Source of the DNA: Poriferisulfidus sp965221375
Lineage (GTDB): Bacteria > Pseudomonadota > Gammaproteobacteria > Poriferisulfidales > Poriferisulfidaceae
Assembly (NCBI GenBank): GCA_965221375.1
Contig: OZ244883.1
Span: forward strand, 1,302,001-1,366,000
Direction: 5' to 3'
DNA length: 64,000 nucleotides
A program made the translations under genes and the position numbers. Position 1 is the first letter of the stretch; each line of letters starts with the position of its first letter. The notes below the pieces were generated by a model. The model worked only from the letters and a program-made list of their open reading frames with translations, did not search any database and had not been told where the DNA came from. Positions 35,790-43,320 of this stretch are shown piece after piece.

Positions 35790-36358
35790 GAGCGTTCCTG
35801 TACTTGTACCGTGCCCGTGGCGCCGAATAACCACCGACGGCTAATCTGAAGTTCTTCACGCAACGCTCGCAACGCAGGCGGGAACGGCGTGCGCAACTGC
35901 GGATGGGTCACAATGCGCTGGACGACGCTCGACAACGCCGTGGGACCCGATTCCACTGCAACATGGCGCACCGCCCCTTCCGCTCCGACGGTCACATGCG
36001 CCACAACTTCCCCCTTCAATCCTTTCGCCAGATGCGCTCCCACACGCTCCGTGCGCTGCACCCACTGGCGAACGTACTCCTGCTCCAAGGTCAGAAGGGT
36101 GGGCTCCTCCACAACCCCTCCTGCAGTTTCAGATTCCAACGCGCCCCCAGACATCGACGCAGCACTTCCGGCGAAATCACCTGCAGCCTCTATGCCCGCC
36201 ACCCATACCACCTTGAAGTCATCCGCCGCACGGGCCTGCGGTTGCGACCATACCGTACCAAACAGCATCAGGCCATGCACCGCCACCGCCAAAAACACGA
36301 AAAAGACCATCCGCTCGTTGCTGGAAGCCGGGGGCGTCAACACACGCATCTTTGTCAT
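35786..36358 (-). CDS. TonB-like protein in the gshB-yqgE operon
   Basis: A 190-aa protein with one N-terminal membrane helix (FFVFLAVAVHGLMLFGTVW) and a periplasmic domain. The linker is short and rich in Gly, Ser and Ala, without the Pro-rich stretch of true TonB. The C-terminal part (GEVVAHVTVGAEGAVRHVAVES) matches the TonB C-terminal fold. Pseudomonas has a TonB homologue at this locus (between gshB and yqgE) that has been linked to twitching motility. Start ATG 36358 overlaps the gshB stop (ATGA). No exbBD genes are near. Confidence 0.85.
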   Translation of the reverse strand: MTKMRVLTPPASSNERMVFFVFLAVAVHGLMLFGTVWSQPQARAADDFKVVWVAGIEAAGDFAGSAASMSGGALESETAGGVVEEPTLLTLEQEYVRQWVQRTERVGAHLAKGLKGEVVAHVTVGAEGAVRHVAVESGPTALSSVVQRIVTHPQLRTPFPPALRALREELQISRRWLFGATGTVQVQERS

Positions 36359-37314
36359 CCGGATAAATCGGCGGCGACCGCATCCCAAAAATCCATTGAG
36401 ATGGTGCGCCCGGTCTGGGCCTCCACTTCACGAATACACGTCGGTGATGTGATGTTGATTTCCGTCACCCAGCGACCCACTACGTCCACCCCGGCAAAAT
36501 AGACTCCGGCTTGCCGCAAAGATTCCCCCAAACGTTCCGCAATCATCTGATCTTCCGCCGTGGCGGGCTCCACGCGCAAATGCGCTCCACGTGCCATATT
36601 AGCCCGAAAATCCCCTTGCGGGGGAATCCGCACCGCCACATCCGGCACCAACACCCCATTGATCAACAGCAAACGTCGATCTCCCTCAAGCACTTCCGGC
36701 AGAAAACGCTGCGCCATAATGGGTTGAACCCCCTGATTTGTCAGGGATTCGATGATTGTCGCCAAATTGGGGTCCCCTTGTCGAAGATGATACACAAGCT
36801 GCCCACCCATAAGATCGAGTGGTTTGATAACGATCTCCCCGTGCTCTTCCAAAAACGCCAACAGCGCATCCCGTTGCGCACTCACCAGAAACGGCGGCGC
36901 CAATTCGGGGAATTGCAGAATCGACAACTTCTCATTCATACACAGCAGGGTCTGAGGCGCGTTGACCACCAGCGTGCCCGCTGCATGCACTCGATCCAGG
37001 AGCCAAAGTGCCGCAATATATTCCAAGTCGACCGGCGGATCCTTGCGCATCAGCACCACATCGAACTCATCCAGCGATTGCGTCACCCGCGCTTGCTCAT
37101 GCCACCATGATGCATCTTCCTTTTCGTCGACCTCTCCCTGGATAAGGTCTGCCTCCACACCTTTTAATGTGGCACGCAAATCATGAAGTTGCGTGATATA
37201 CAACTCCGCACCACGTTCTTGCGCCGCCCGCATCAGGGCAACCGTAGAATCCTTATAGGCTTGAATGCGGTGGGGTGGGTCCATCACCACCGCAATGCGA
37301 CTGATTTCCGTCAT
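36355..37314 (-). CDS. gshB: Glutathione synthetase
   Basis: ATP-grasp enzyme joining gamma-glutamylcysteine and glycine. The 319-aa protein has the typical N-terminal domain (RIAVVMDPPHRI, RKDPPVDLEYI), the ATP-grasp segment (IVIKPLDLMGGQ, then QRFLPEVLEGDRRLLLINGV) and the C-terminal EINITSPTCIREVE. Its partner gshA lies at 50-51.6 kb. It overlaps the tonB-like gene by 4 nt and starts 21 bp after ahcY. Confidence 0.97.
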   Translation of the reverse strand: MTEISRIAVVMDPPHRIQAYKDSTVALMRAAQERGAELYITQLHDLRATLKGVEADLIQGEVDEKEDASWWHEQARVTQSLDEFDVVLMRKDPPVDLEYIAALWLLDRVHAAGTLVVNAPQTLLCMNEKLSILQFPELAPPFLVSAQRDALLAFLEEHGEIVIKPLDLMGGQLVYHLRQGDPNLATIIESLTNQGVQPIMAQRFLPEVLEGDRRLLLINGVLVPDVAVRIPPQGDFRANMARGAHLRVEPATAEDQMIAERLGESLRQAGVYFAGVDVVGRWVTEINITSPTCIREVEAQTGRTISMDFWDAVAADLSG

Positions 37315-37334
37315 GGGACGTCGCGGTCGTTTGC

Positions 37335-38645
37335 TCAGTATCGATACAAGTCCGACTTGTACGGGCCACTACCAGGCACACCCAAATATTCCGCCTGCGT
37401 TGCTGTCAGCTCGGTCAGATGCGCATTCAATTTGTCCAGATGCAGCCGTGCCACTTCCTCATCCAGGTGCTTGGGCAGGATGTGCACACCTACGCCATAG
37501 GTGTCCGCGCGCTGCCACAGTTCTATCTGCGCCAATACCTGATTGGAAAAGGAGCACGACATCACGAAACTCGGGTGGCCCGTGGCGCAACCCAGATTCA
37601 CCAATCGGCCGCGCGCCAGCACAATGATGCGCTTGCCATCCGGGAATATGACGTGGTCCACCTGCGGCTTGATTTCCTCCCAAGTGCAGTCTGACAGCGA
37701 GGCAACGTCAATCTCATCGTCAAAATGACCGATGTTGCACACGATGGCCTCGTTTTTCATTTGTTCCATATGCGCCCGGGTGATTACATTGAGACAACCG
37801 GTCGCGGTCACAAAAACATCCGCCTCGGCAGCAGCCTCCTCCATGGTCACCACCGGCAGTCCTTCCATCGCAGCCTGCAGCGCACAAATCGGATCCACTT
37901 CTGTGACCCACACAATGGCGCCCTGGCCTCGCAGGGACTGCACACAACCTTTTCCGACCCCTCCGTAACCGGCGACCACGCATACTTTGCCCGCCAACAT
38001 GACGTCGGTGGCCCGTTTGATGCCATCCACCAACGATTCCCGACAGCCGTAGGTATTGTCAAACTTGGATTTGGTGACCGAATCATTGACGTTGAACGCC
38101 GGGATTTTTAATTCCCCGTCGCGATGCATCTGAATCAGACGACTGACTCCCGTGGTCGTCTCCTCACACACTCCCCGAACCGTCTCCAGCAATTGCGGAT
38201 ATTCGTCATGCATGATCTGCGTCAGATCCCCGCCATCATCAATCAGCAAATTGGGACGCCAGCCGTCCGGACCCTCGATGGTGCGCCGAATGCAGCGCAC
38301 ATAGTCCTCCTCCGTCTCACCCTTCCAGGCAAACACGGGAATTCCCTGATCCGCAATGGCCGCCGCCGCATGGTCTTGGGTTGAAAAGATGTTGCACGAA
38401 GACCAGCGCACCTCGGCGCCGAGTGCGGCCAAGGTTTCAATCAGCACGGCCGTTTGGATCGTCATATGGACGCAACCGGCAATGCGCGCCCCCGCCAGCG
38501 GCTGCTCGTCGCGATATTTTTCCGCCAGCGTGACCAAACCCGGCATCTCCGTGCGGGCAATCGCAATTTCACGATGTCCCCACGAGGCCAGACTCACGTC
38601 CGCTACTTCGTAATCCACAGAAATTTGAGTTGCAGGTTCAGTCAT
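37335..38645 (-). CDS. ahcY: S-adenosylhomocysteine hydrolase
   Basis: Splits S-adenosylhomocysteine to adenosine and homocysteine with bound NAD, recycling the product of SAM-dependent methylation. The 436-aa protein has HMTIQTAVLIETL, SSCNIFSTQDHAAAAI, the NAD motif VAGYGGVGKGCVQSL, GRLVNLGCATGHPSFVMS, and the C-terminal KSDLYRY (KSDHYRY in most homologues). It lies 3 bp after metK. No SAH riboswitch is possible between them, so any such control would act upstream of metK, where I see none. Confidence 0.98.
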   Translation of the reverse strand: MTEPATQISVDYEVADVSLASWGHREIAIARTEMPGLVTLAEKYRDEQPLAGARIAGCVHMTIQTAVLIETLAALGAEVRWSSCNIFSTQDHAAAAIADQGIPVFAWKGETEEDYVRCIRRTIEGPDGWRPNLLIDDGGDLTQIMHDEYPQLLETVRGVCEETTTGVSRLIQMHRDGELKIPAFNVNDSVTKSKFDNTYGCRESLVDGIKRATDVMLAGKVCVVAGYGGVGKGCVQSLRGQGAIVWVTEVDPICALQAAMEGLPVVTMEEAAAEADVFVTATGCLNVITRAHMEQMKNEAIVCNIGHFDDEIDVASLSDCTWEEIKPQVDHVIFPDGKRIIVLARGRLVNLGCATGHPSFVMSCSFSNQVLAQIELWQRADTYGVGVHILPKHLDEEVARLHLDKLNAHLTELTATQAEYLGVPGSGPYKSDLYRY

Positions 38646-38648
38646 TCG

Positions 38649-39887
38649 TTATTCTCCAAGTGCTGCGCGCAGCAGTTCCAATCGATTTGTATTTTCCCAC
38701 GGGAAGGTGCCTTCCGGATAGCCAAAATGACCATGCTCGGCGGTTCGGCGATAACACGGTCGTTGTTCTCCGATCAAACCCAGCATGTCAATGATACCGC
38801 CTGGCGACAAGTTAAACACCTCTCCCGCCATCAGCACTTCCTGCAGACGCGCCTCCGGGATTTTGCCTGTCCCAAAAGTTTCAACCCGTATCGACACGGG
38901 CGCAGAACGACCGATGGCATAGGCAATCTGCACCTCGCAGCGCTGCGCATATCCTCCAGCGACCACATGGCGGGCCACATAACGCGCCGCATAAGCCGCC
39001 GAGCGGTCTACTTTGGAAGGGTCTTTCCCGGAAAAAGCGCCGCCGCCATGGCGAGCCATGCCTCCGTATGTATCCACAATAATCTTGCGCCCGGTCAGGC
39101 CACAATCCCCCACCGGTCCCCCAATCACAAAAGATCCGGCTGGATTGATGATGATCTCGCAATCCGGAGCCCGCAGGTCGGGACCAATGACCGGATCGAT
39201 AATGTGTTGGGTTACCAACTGACGCAATTCCTCCAACTCAAGCGCCTCGCTGTGTTGGGTGGACAGCACCACCGCAGCAACTTGGGTCGGTCGCCCTTGC
39301 GCATCATATGAAAAGGTTACCTGACTTTTCGCGTCCGGGCGCAAATGCGCCCCTTCCTCACCCCCACAGCGCACCTCTTCATGGCGACGCATTAGGGCAT
39401 GGGCGTAATAAATGGGCGCCGGCATCCAATAATCCGTCTCATCGCACGCATAACCAAAAATGATGCCCTGATCGCCTGCCCCCAATTCTTTTTGCTGTTG
39501 CGGATTCTCATTGACGCCTTCGGCAATATCTTCCGACTGTTTGCCGATGTGCTGAGTAATCACACAACTTTCCGCATCAAAGTCGACACGCAACTCTTTG
39601 GTGTAGCCGATGTCTGCGATGACCTCGCGGACAAGGCGCTCGTAATCTTCCGCCTGCAGCGGGCTTGCATGACTCCCCAGCGACAATTCCCCGGCCAGAA
39701 TGACGTGCTGATCCTTGACCATGGTCTCAATGGCCACACGTGCATTGGTGTCCCGTTCCAGTGCGGCATCCAATACCGCATCTGAAATTTGGTCGCACAC
39801 TTTGTCAGGATGTCCGCGCGAGACTGCCTCGGACGTAAAAAGACTTTGCTGCATACCCTGCAGAAGTAATGTGTTTGATTGGGTCAT
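38649..39887 (-). CDS. metK: S-adenosylmethionine synthetase
   Basis: Makes SAM from methionine and ATP. The protein has FTSEAVSRGHPDK, GAGDQGIIFGYA, and the GGGAFSGKDPSKVDRSAAY signature. The ATG at 39887 gives 412 aa; a second ATG at 39854 (MQQSLFTSE) would give 401 aa, closer to E. coli MetK, and neither has a strong Shine-Dalgarno sequence. Gene order metK-ahcY-gshB groups SAM, homocysteine and glutathione metabolism. It is divergent from tpx with about 74 bp between starts. Confidence 0.97.
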   Translation of the reverse strand: MTQSNTLLLQGMQQSLFTSEAVSRGHPDKVCDQISDAVLDAALERDTNARVAIETMVKDQHVILAGELSLGSHASPLQAEDYERLVREVIADIGYTKELRVDFDAESCVITQHIGKQSEDIAEGVNENPQQQKELGAGDQGIIFGYACDETDYWMPAPIYYAHALMRRHEEVRCGGEEGAHLRPDAKSQVTFSYDAQGRPTQVAAVVLSTQHSEALELEELRQLVTQHIIDPVIGPDLRAPDCEIIINPAGSFVIGGPVGDCGLTGRKIIVDTYGGMARHGGGAFSGKDPSKVDRSAAYAARYVARHVVAGGYAQRCEVQIAYAIGRSAPVSIRVETFGTGKIPEARLQEVLMAGEVFNLSPGGIIDMLGLIGEQRPCYRRTAEHGHFGYPEGTFPWENTNRLELLRAALGE

Positions 39888-39961
39888 TCTACATGGAACC
39901 CAAATCGGTATACAATGGCAAGCCGTTATTTACTCTGATTTCGCACAGGAGCCGCTTGCCT

Positions 39962-40468
39962 ATGACCACTGTGACACTACATGGCAAGGAAATTATGTTG
40001 GAGGGAGAACTGCCGAAAGTCGGGAGTGACGCACCCGATTTCACCTTGGTAGACCGTGATCTCAACGATGCGACGCTTAGCACTTTTGGGGACTCGCGCA
40101 AGTTGCTTTCCATTTTGCCCAGCTTGGATACCCCCGTGTGCGCAACTTCCGCGATCAAGTTGAATGAAGAAGCACAAAAGCTCCCCGGTAAAAACGCCAT
40201 TGTGGTGATCTCCGCGGATTTGCCGTTTGCCATGAATCGCTACTGCTCAGCGGAGGGCACGGAAAATCTGGTCACCCTGTCCATGATGCGCAATAACGAT
40301 TTTGCCCGCGACTATGGCGTCCTGATTTCCGAAGGGCCGTTGGCAGGAATCACCGCACGCGCCATTCTCGTGTTGGATGCCAGCAATGTCGTTCAGTATG
40401 TGCAGCTGGTTCCCGAAATTGGTGAGGAACCGGATTATGCGGCCGCCATTGCCGCGATGAAAGAATAA
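39962..40468 (+). CDS. tpx: Thiol peroxidase Tpx
   Basis: An atypical 2-Cys peroxiredoxin of 168 aa that reduces hydroperoxides using thioredoxin. The peroxidatic Cys lies in LDTPVCATS and the resolving Cys in RYCSAEG; ISADLPFAM and the C-terminal EPDYAAAIAAMK also match E. coli Tpx. ATG 39962 gives the family start (MTTVTLHGKE). A TATACAAT at 39908-39915 may be part of its promoter. Followed by a strong terminator. Confidence 0.97.
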   Translation: MTTVTLHGKEIMLEGELPKVGSDAPDFTLVDRDLNDATLSTFGDSRKLLSILPSLDTPVCATSAIKLNEEAQKLPGKNAIVVISADLPFAMNRYCSAEGTENLVTLSMMRNNDFARDYGVLISEGPLAGITARAILVLDASNVVQYVQLVPEIGEEPDYAAAIAAMKE

Positions 40469-40492
40469 AGAAACTTTCTCGACAAAAAAAAT

Positions 40493-40522
40493 AAAGCGCG
40501 CAGTTTGCGCGCTTTGTTTTTT
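40493..40522 (+). terminator. Rho-independent terminator after tpx
   Basis: Perfect 10-bp stem AAAGCGCGCA/TGCGCGCTTT with GTT loop at 40493-40515, followed by GTTTTTT, 24 bp after the tpx stop. The A-run before the stem makes it potentially bidirectional. Confidence 0.92.
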
Positions 40523-40655
40523 AATCCCTCTCCTTCCGTGCAGGCATTCACTCGCTGCAATTTTTTTTTCACCTCTCCGAATTCGTAACCTTCAGCGATA
40601 GTGCATGCAGTGCACCCGACAAACATAAGGGCTTAAAAAAATGCAACACAAAAGG

Positions 40656-40685
40656 TTTACGCATTACAAATTTATTTGTTATACT
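40656..40685 (+). promoter_or_regulatory. Sigma-70-like promoter for zapB-like/zapA
   Basis: TTTACG (40656-40661) and TATACT (40680-40685), spaced by 18 bp in AT-rich DNA. Predicted transcription would start near 40692, about 26 bp before the GTG start. Confidence 0.55.
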
Positions 40686-40717
40686 CAAAAGCACTTAATT
40701 AATCTGCTTGATTGCAC

Positions 40718-40945
40718 GTGGCAAAAAAACAATCGCACTCGGAGTCGACTTTGCCTGTTCTCGAACGCAACGTCGAAGCACTGGCCGCTCTATGCGAGCG
40801 CCTGATTGAAGCCAACCGCCTGCTCATCGAAAACTGCGAGCAACTGCAAGAACAACAACGCCGTTTACGCCTCAAAAACGAACGGGCGCAAAACACGATC
40901 GAGCGCGTACTCTCACAACTGCGACCGCACTGTCCCACCTCATGA
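40718..40945 (+). CDS. Small coiled-coil protein, ZapB-like (TIGR02449 type)
   Basis: A 75-aa, highly charged helical protein (LERNVEALAALCERLIEANR, LQEQQRRLRLKNERA) with heptad-like Leu spacing, expected to form a dimeric coiled coil. It immediately precedes zapA, as this family does in Pseudomonas and relatives, and is thought to join the Z-ring apparatus. The start is GTG at 40718 or TTG at 40712; GTG gives a VAKKQ N-terminus. The stop overlaps the zapA ATG (ATGA). Confidence 0.85.
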   Translation: MAKKQSHSESTLPVLERNVEALAALCERLIEANRLLIENCEQLQEQQRRLRLKNERAQNTIERVLSQLRPHCPTS

Positions 40946-41250
40946 ATACGGAATCCTCGCGCGTCAGTTTTCAACTTCTGCAAAAGACGTACGAGGTCAC
41001 CTGCCCACCGGGACAGCATCAACCCTTCAGCGAAGCTGTCGACCATCTGCACAAGCAGATGAAGAAGGTGCAGGCCAGCGACCCGCATGCGTCCGCAGAA
41101 CAAATTGCAGTCGTGACGGCCTTAAACCTCAGCCATGAATACATAAAACTTTCGCAGTCGCCGGCGGTGGACCCCGCACCGCGTCTCGAAGCGCTTTCCC
41201 AGCGCGCTGCCGAAGTTCTCAAACAGGCAAAAAAAGCCAATGTTTCGTAA
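40942..41250 (+). CDS. zapA: Cell division protein ZapA
   Basis: A 102-aa protein that bundles FtsZ filaments at mid-cell. The N-terminal beta part (VSFQLLQKTYEVTCPPGQ) and the helix with VVTALNLSHEYIKL match the family; the C-terminal coiled coil follows. It overlaps the ZapB-like gene by 4 nt. A 6S RNA candidate starts about 30 bp downstream, the arrangement seen in many gammaproteobacteria. Confidence 0.92.
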   Translation: MNTESSRVSFQLLQKTYEVTCPPGQHQPFSEAVDHLHKQMKKVQASDPHASAEQIAVVTALNLSHEYIKLSQSPAVDPAPRLEALSQRAAEVLKQAKKANVS

Positions 41251-41278
41251 TGTCGACACCCGTTGTCGCCAATCGTTT

Positions 41279-41462
41279 TGTGTGCCTCCGTTCGCTCGGT
41301 CAGCTCACGCCCGTGAACCTATCACGTCCTTATGGGATCCGACGTGCAAATGGCGTTGTGCGGTACTGCCCTTTACCGGCGGGAAGCCTGCATCATTTCT
41401 TAGGAACCCCCCTGAACTTTCGGTTCAGAGACGCGACCTGACACGTGGTGGGCGGAGTGCAC
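41279..41462 (+). ncRNA. ssrS: 6S RNA (ssrS) candidate
   Basis: About 184 nt directly after zapA, the conserved location and size. The ends pair: GTGTGCCTCCG (41280-41290) with CGGAGTGCAC (41453-41462), followed inward by GTCAG/CTGAC. A hairpin CTGAAC-TTTCG-GTTCAG near the 3' side (41412-41428) corresponds to the stem near the 3' end of E. coli 6S. 6S RNA sequesters sigma-70 RNA polymerase in stationary phase. No protein-coding signal is convincing here. The gene that usually follows, a 5-formyl-THF cycloligase, is absent. Confidence 0.68.
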
Positions 41463-41483
41463 TTTTTCGATTTTCAACTTTTT

Positions 41484-41504
41484 CGACGCCTTGGCGTCGT
41501 TTTG
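41484..41504 (+). terminator. Rho-independent terminator after the 6S RNA candidate
   Basis: Stem CGACGCC/GGCGTCG with TT loop at 41484-41499, followed by TTTT. It ends the zapBA-ssrS unit. From here to 41626 I see nothing except the promoter region and ribosome binding site (GAGGAAA) of the next gene. Confidence 0.8.
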
Positions 41505-41626
41505 CGCAACTTAAGACCCGCGGGTTTTGAAGCGCGCAAAAAATTCCTGTCAGGATGCTGATTTTTTAGCTCAATGCAGACCCGGTCCTGACGCTACTGT
41601 GTTTTATTTTTTGAGGAAAACATTCC

Positions 41627-42094
41627 ATGGCTGTTAAACGCTCAACGACAAAAAAACGTCGCGCTGTAAAGAAAAAAACAGCGGCGAAAAAAGCTTCCCC
41701 GAAGCGGCGCGTCGCTAAAAAGAAAGCCGCACCCAAAACGGCGAAACGCAGAGTCGTAAAAAAACGCGCTGTGAAGAAAAAAGCGGCGAAGAAAAAAGTC
41801 GCAAAAAAGAAAACGGCTAAGAAGAAAACAGCGAAAAAGAAAGTCGCCAAGAAGAAAGTAGCGAAAAAACGCGCTGCGCCGAAAAAGAAAGCGGCCAAGA
41901 AAAAAACCGCGAAAAAGAAAACAGCGAAGAAAAAAGTCGCAAAAAAGAAAACGGCTAAGAAGAAAACGGCGAAAAAGAAAGTCGCTAAGAAGAAAGTAGC
42001 GAAAAAACGCGCTGCTCCGAAAAAGAAAGCCGCCAAGAAAAAGGTGGCGAAAAAGAAAGCAGCTAAAAAGCGTACCGCGCGAAAGAAAAGATAA
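41627..42094 (+). CDS. Lysine-rich histone H1-like protein
   Basis: A 155-aa protein made almost wholly of Lys, Ala, Val, Thr and Arg in pentad-like AKKKx units (KKKVAKKKTAKKK), with a few RAAPKKK blocks. This matches bacterial H1-like nucleoid proteins such as AlgP and BpH1 tails. It should bind DNA non-specifically and compact the nucleoid or affect transcription. A 46-residue block is duplicated (unit of about 138 bp, repeated at about 41860 and 41998), so length variation between strains is likely. GAGGAAA precedes the ATG. It is followed by a strong terminator. Confidence 0.92.
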   Translation: MAVKRSTTKKRRAVKKKTAAKKASPKRRVAKKKAAPKTAKRRVVKKRAVKKKAAKKKVAKKKTAKKKTAKKKVAKKKVAKKRAAPKKKAAKKKTAKKKTAKKKVAKKKTAKKKTAKKKVAKKKVAKKRAAPKKKAAKKKVAKKKAAKKRTARKKR

Positions 42095-42120
42095 ATATCG
42101 TTCGCAGCGTTTTCTGCATT

Positions 42121-42154
42121 AAATCAAAAGCCCGCGCAAGCGGGCTTTTGATTT
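42121..42154. terminator. Bidirectional terminator after the H1-like gene
   Basis: Perfect 15-bp inverted repeat AAATCAAAAGCCCGC/GCGGGCTTTTGATTT with GCAA loop. A and T runs at the stem base allow use in both directions. It marks the left edge of the AT-rich island. Confidence 0.9.
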
Positions 42155-42253
42155 GCAGGACTAAACATGTCAATACTCTTGAGAAAGTCATATCAATATC
42201 CTTTCAAAAACATAGCGAAACCAGTGTGAATTTCTATTGTTTATAATTCTTGT

Positions 42254-43207
42254 ATGAAGCGAAATATAATAAACACAATGACTAAGAAAACACTACATAC
42301 TTCCCCCAAAACCTCCCGCCGCACTATCGCACTTCCCCCCAAACGCGACCATCTTTCCTCATGTTCTTTCGCAAAGACTGCTATAGCAACAAATGTTTTT
42401 TGCGGTGACTGTCTACATGTAATCCCAAAGCGAATTAGGACTAACAGTGTTGATTTGATTTTTACCTCTCCACCATATGCTGATAGGCGTAAGAAAATTT
42501 ATGGGGGGCTTTCTCCAAGCAATTATGTTGAATGGTTTCTACCTCGTGCTGCTATTTTTCAAAAATGCCTAAAGCCTGAAGGCTCGTTTGTACTCAATAT
42601 AAAAGAACCTGCTGTCAACGGAGAACGGCATACATATGTTTTGGAATTAATTCTCGCTTTGCGACAGCAGGGCTGGCGCTGGGTAGAGGAGTACTGCTGG
42701 CACAAAAAAAACTGCTATCCTGGGAAATGGCCAAATCGTTTTCGTGATTCATGGGAGCGCCTTTTGCATTTCACCTTGAACAAGAATTTCAAAATGCGCC
42801 AAGAAGAAGTCCGCATTCCCATGGGAGATTGGAAAAATAATCGTCTTAAGTCCATCTCTGAAACTGATCAAATGCGAGACATATCGCGTACAGGAAACAA
42901 CTTTGGGAAACGTGTTGCCAATTGGGTTGGGCGTGATTACGCCTACCCAACTAACGTACTACATTATTCAACTGAGTGTAGTTATAAAAATCATCCCGCT
43001 ACGTTCCCTATCGCCCTACCCGACTGGTTCATCCGGCTTTTCACTGACCAAGGAGACCTTGTTTTGGACCCTTTTGCCGGTTCTGGAACCACATTAATAG
43101 CGGCAAAAAAGTTAAATCGCCATAGTATTGGTATCGATACTGAGGCGGAGTATTGTAGAATTATGAGGAAGACACTAAGAAATAAGAATTATAAACCTGT
43201 GCAGTAA
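42254..43207 (+). CDS. DNA methyltransferase, probably N4-cytosine, beta-class order
   Basis: A 317-aa SAM-dependent DNA methylase. The catalytic motif IV TSPPY (about residue 70) precedes the SAM-binding motif I DPFAGSGTT (about residue 273), the beta-class order; SPPY favours N4-cytosine over N6-adenine. Nearby are NVFCGDCLHVIP and GIDTEAEYC. The recognition site is unknown. A TATAAT at 42242-42247 is only 6 bp before the first ATG, so translation may start at the second ATG (42278). Base composition is clearly more AT-rich than the neighbours. It is paired with the AIPR gene 113 bp downstream. Confidence 0.88.
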   Translation: MKRNIINTMTKKTLHTSPKTSRRTIALPPKRDHLSSCSFAKTAIATNVFCGDCLHVIPKRIRTNSVDLIFTSPPYADRRKKIYGGLSPSNYVEWFLPRAAIFQKCLKPEGSFVLNIKEPAVNGERHTYVLELILALRQQGWRWVEEYCWHKKNCYPGKWPNRFRDSWERLLHFTLNKNFKMRQEEVRIPMGDWKNNRLKSISETDQMRDISRTGNNFGKRVANWVGRDYAYPTNVLHYSTECSYKNHPATFPIALPDWFIRLFTDQGDLVLDPFAGSGTTLIAAKKLNRHSIGIDTEAEYCRIMRKTLRNKNYKPVQ

Positions 43208-43320
43208 TTCGCCTAATTCTTCATGATTTTATTTAGCGTATAAATACAGACCTTATTCTACGGTTATGAAAGTTGCTGCAACAGACAGGATGCTTCAGAC
43301 CAATTATTACTAAGAAAACC

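Noticed and set aside
38646..39961. SAM or SAH riboswitch near metK-ahcY
   Set aside because: There are 3 bp between the genes and only about 74 bp before metK, with no recognisable riboswitch core.
41240..41530. Short plus-strand frames after zapA
   Set aside because: They overlap the 6S RNA candidate, have no ribosome binding site and show no protein character.
41566..42036. Minus-strand Phe-rich frame (156 codons) opposite the H1-like gene
   Set aside because: It is the complement of Lys codons (AAA/AAG to TTT/CTT), so a shadow of the real gene.
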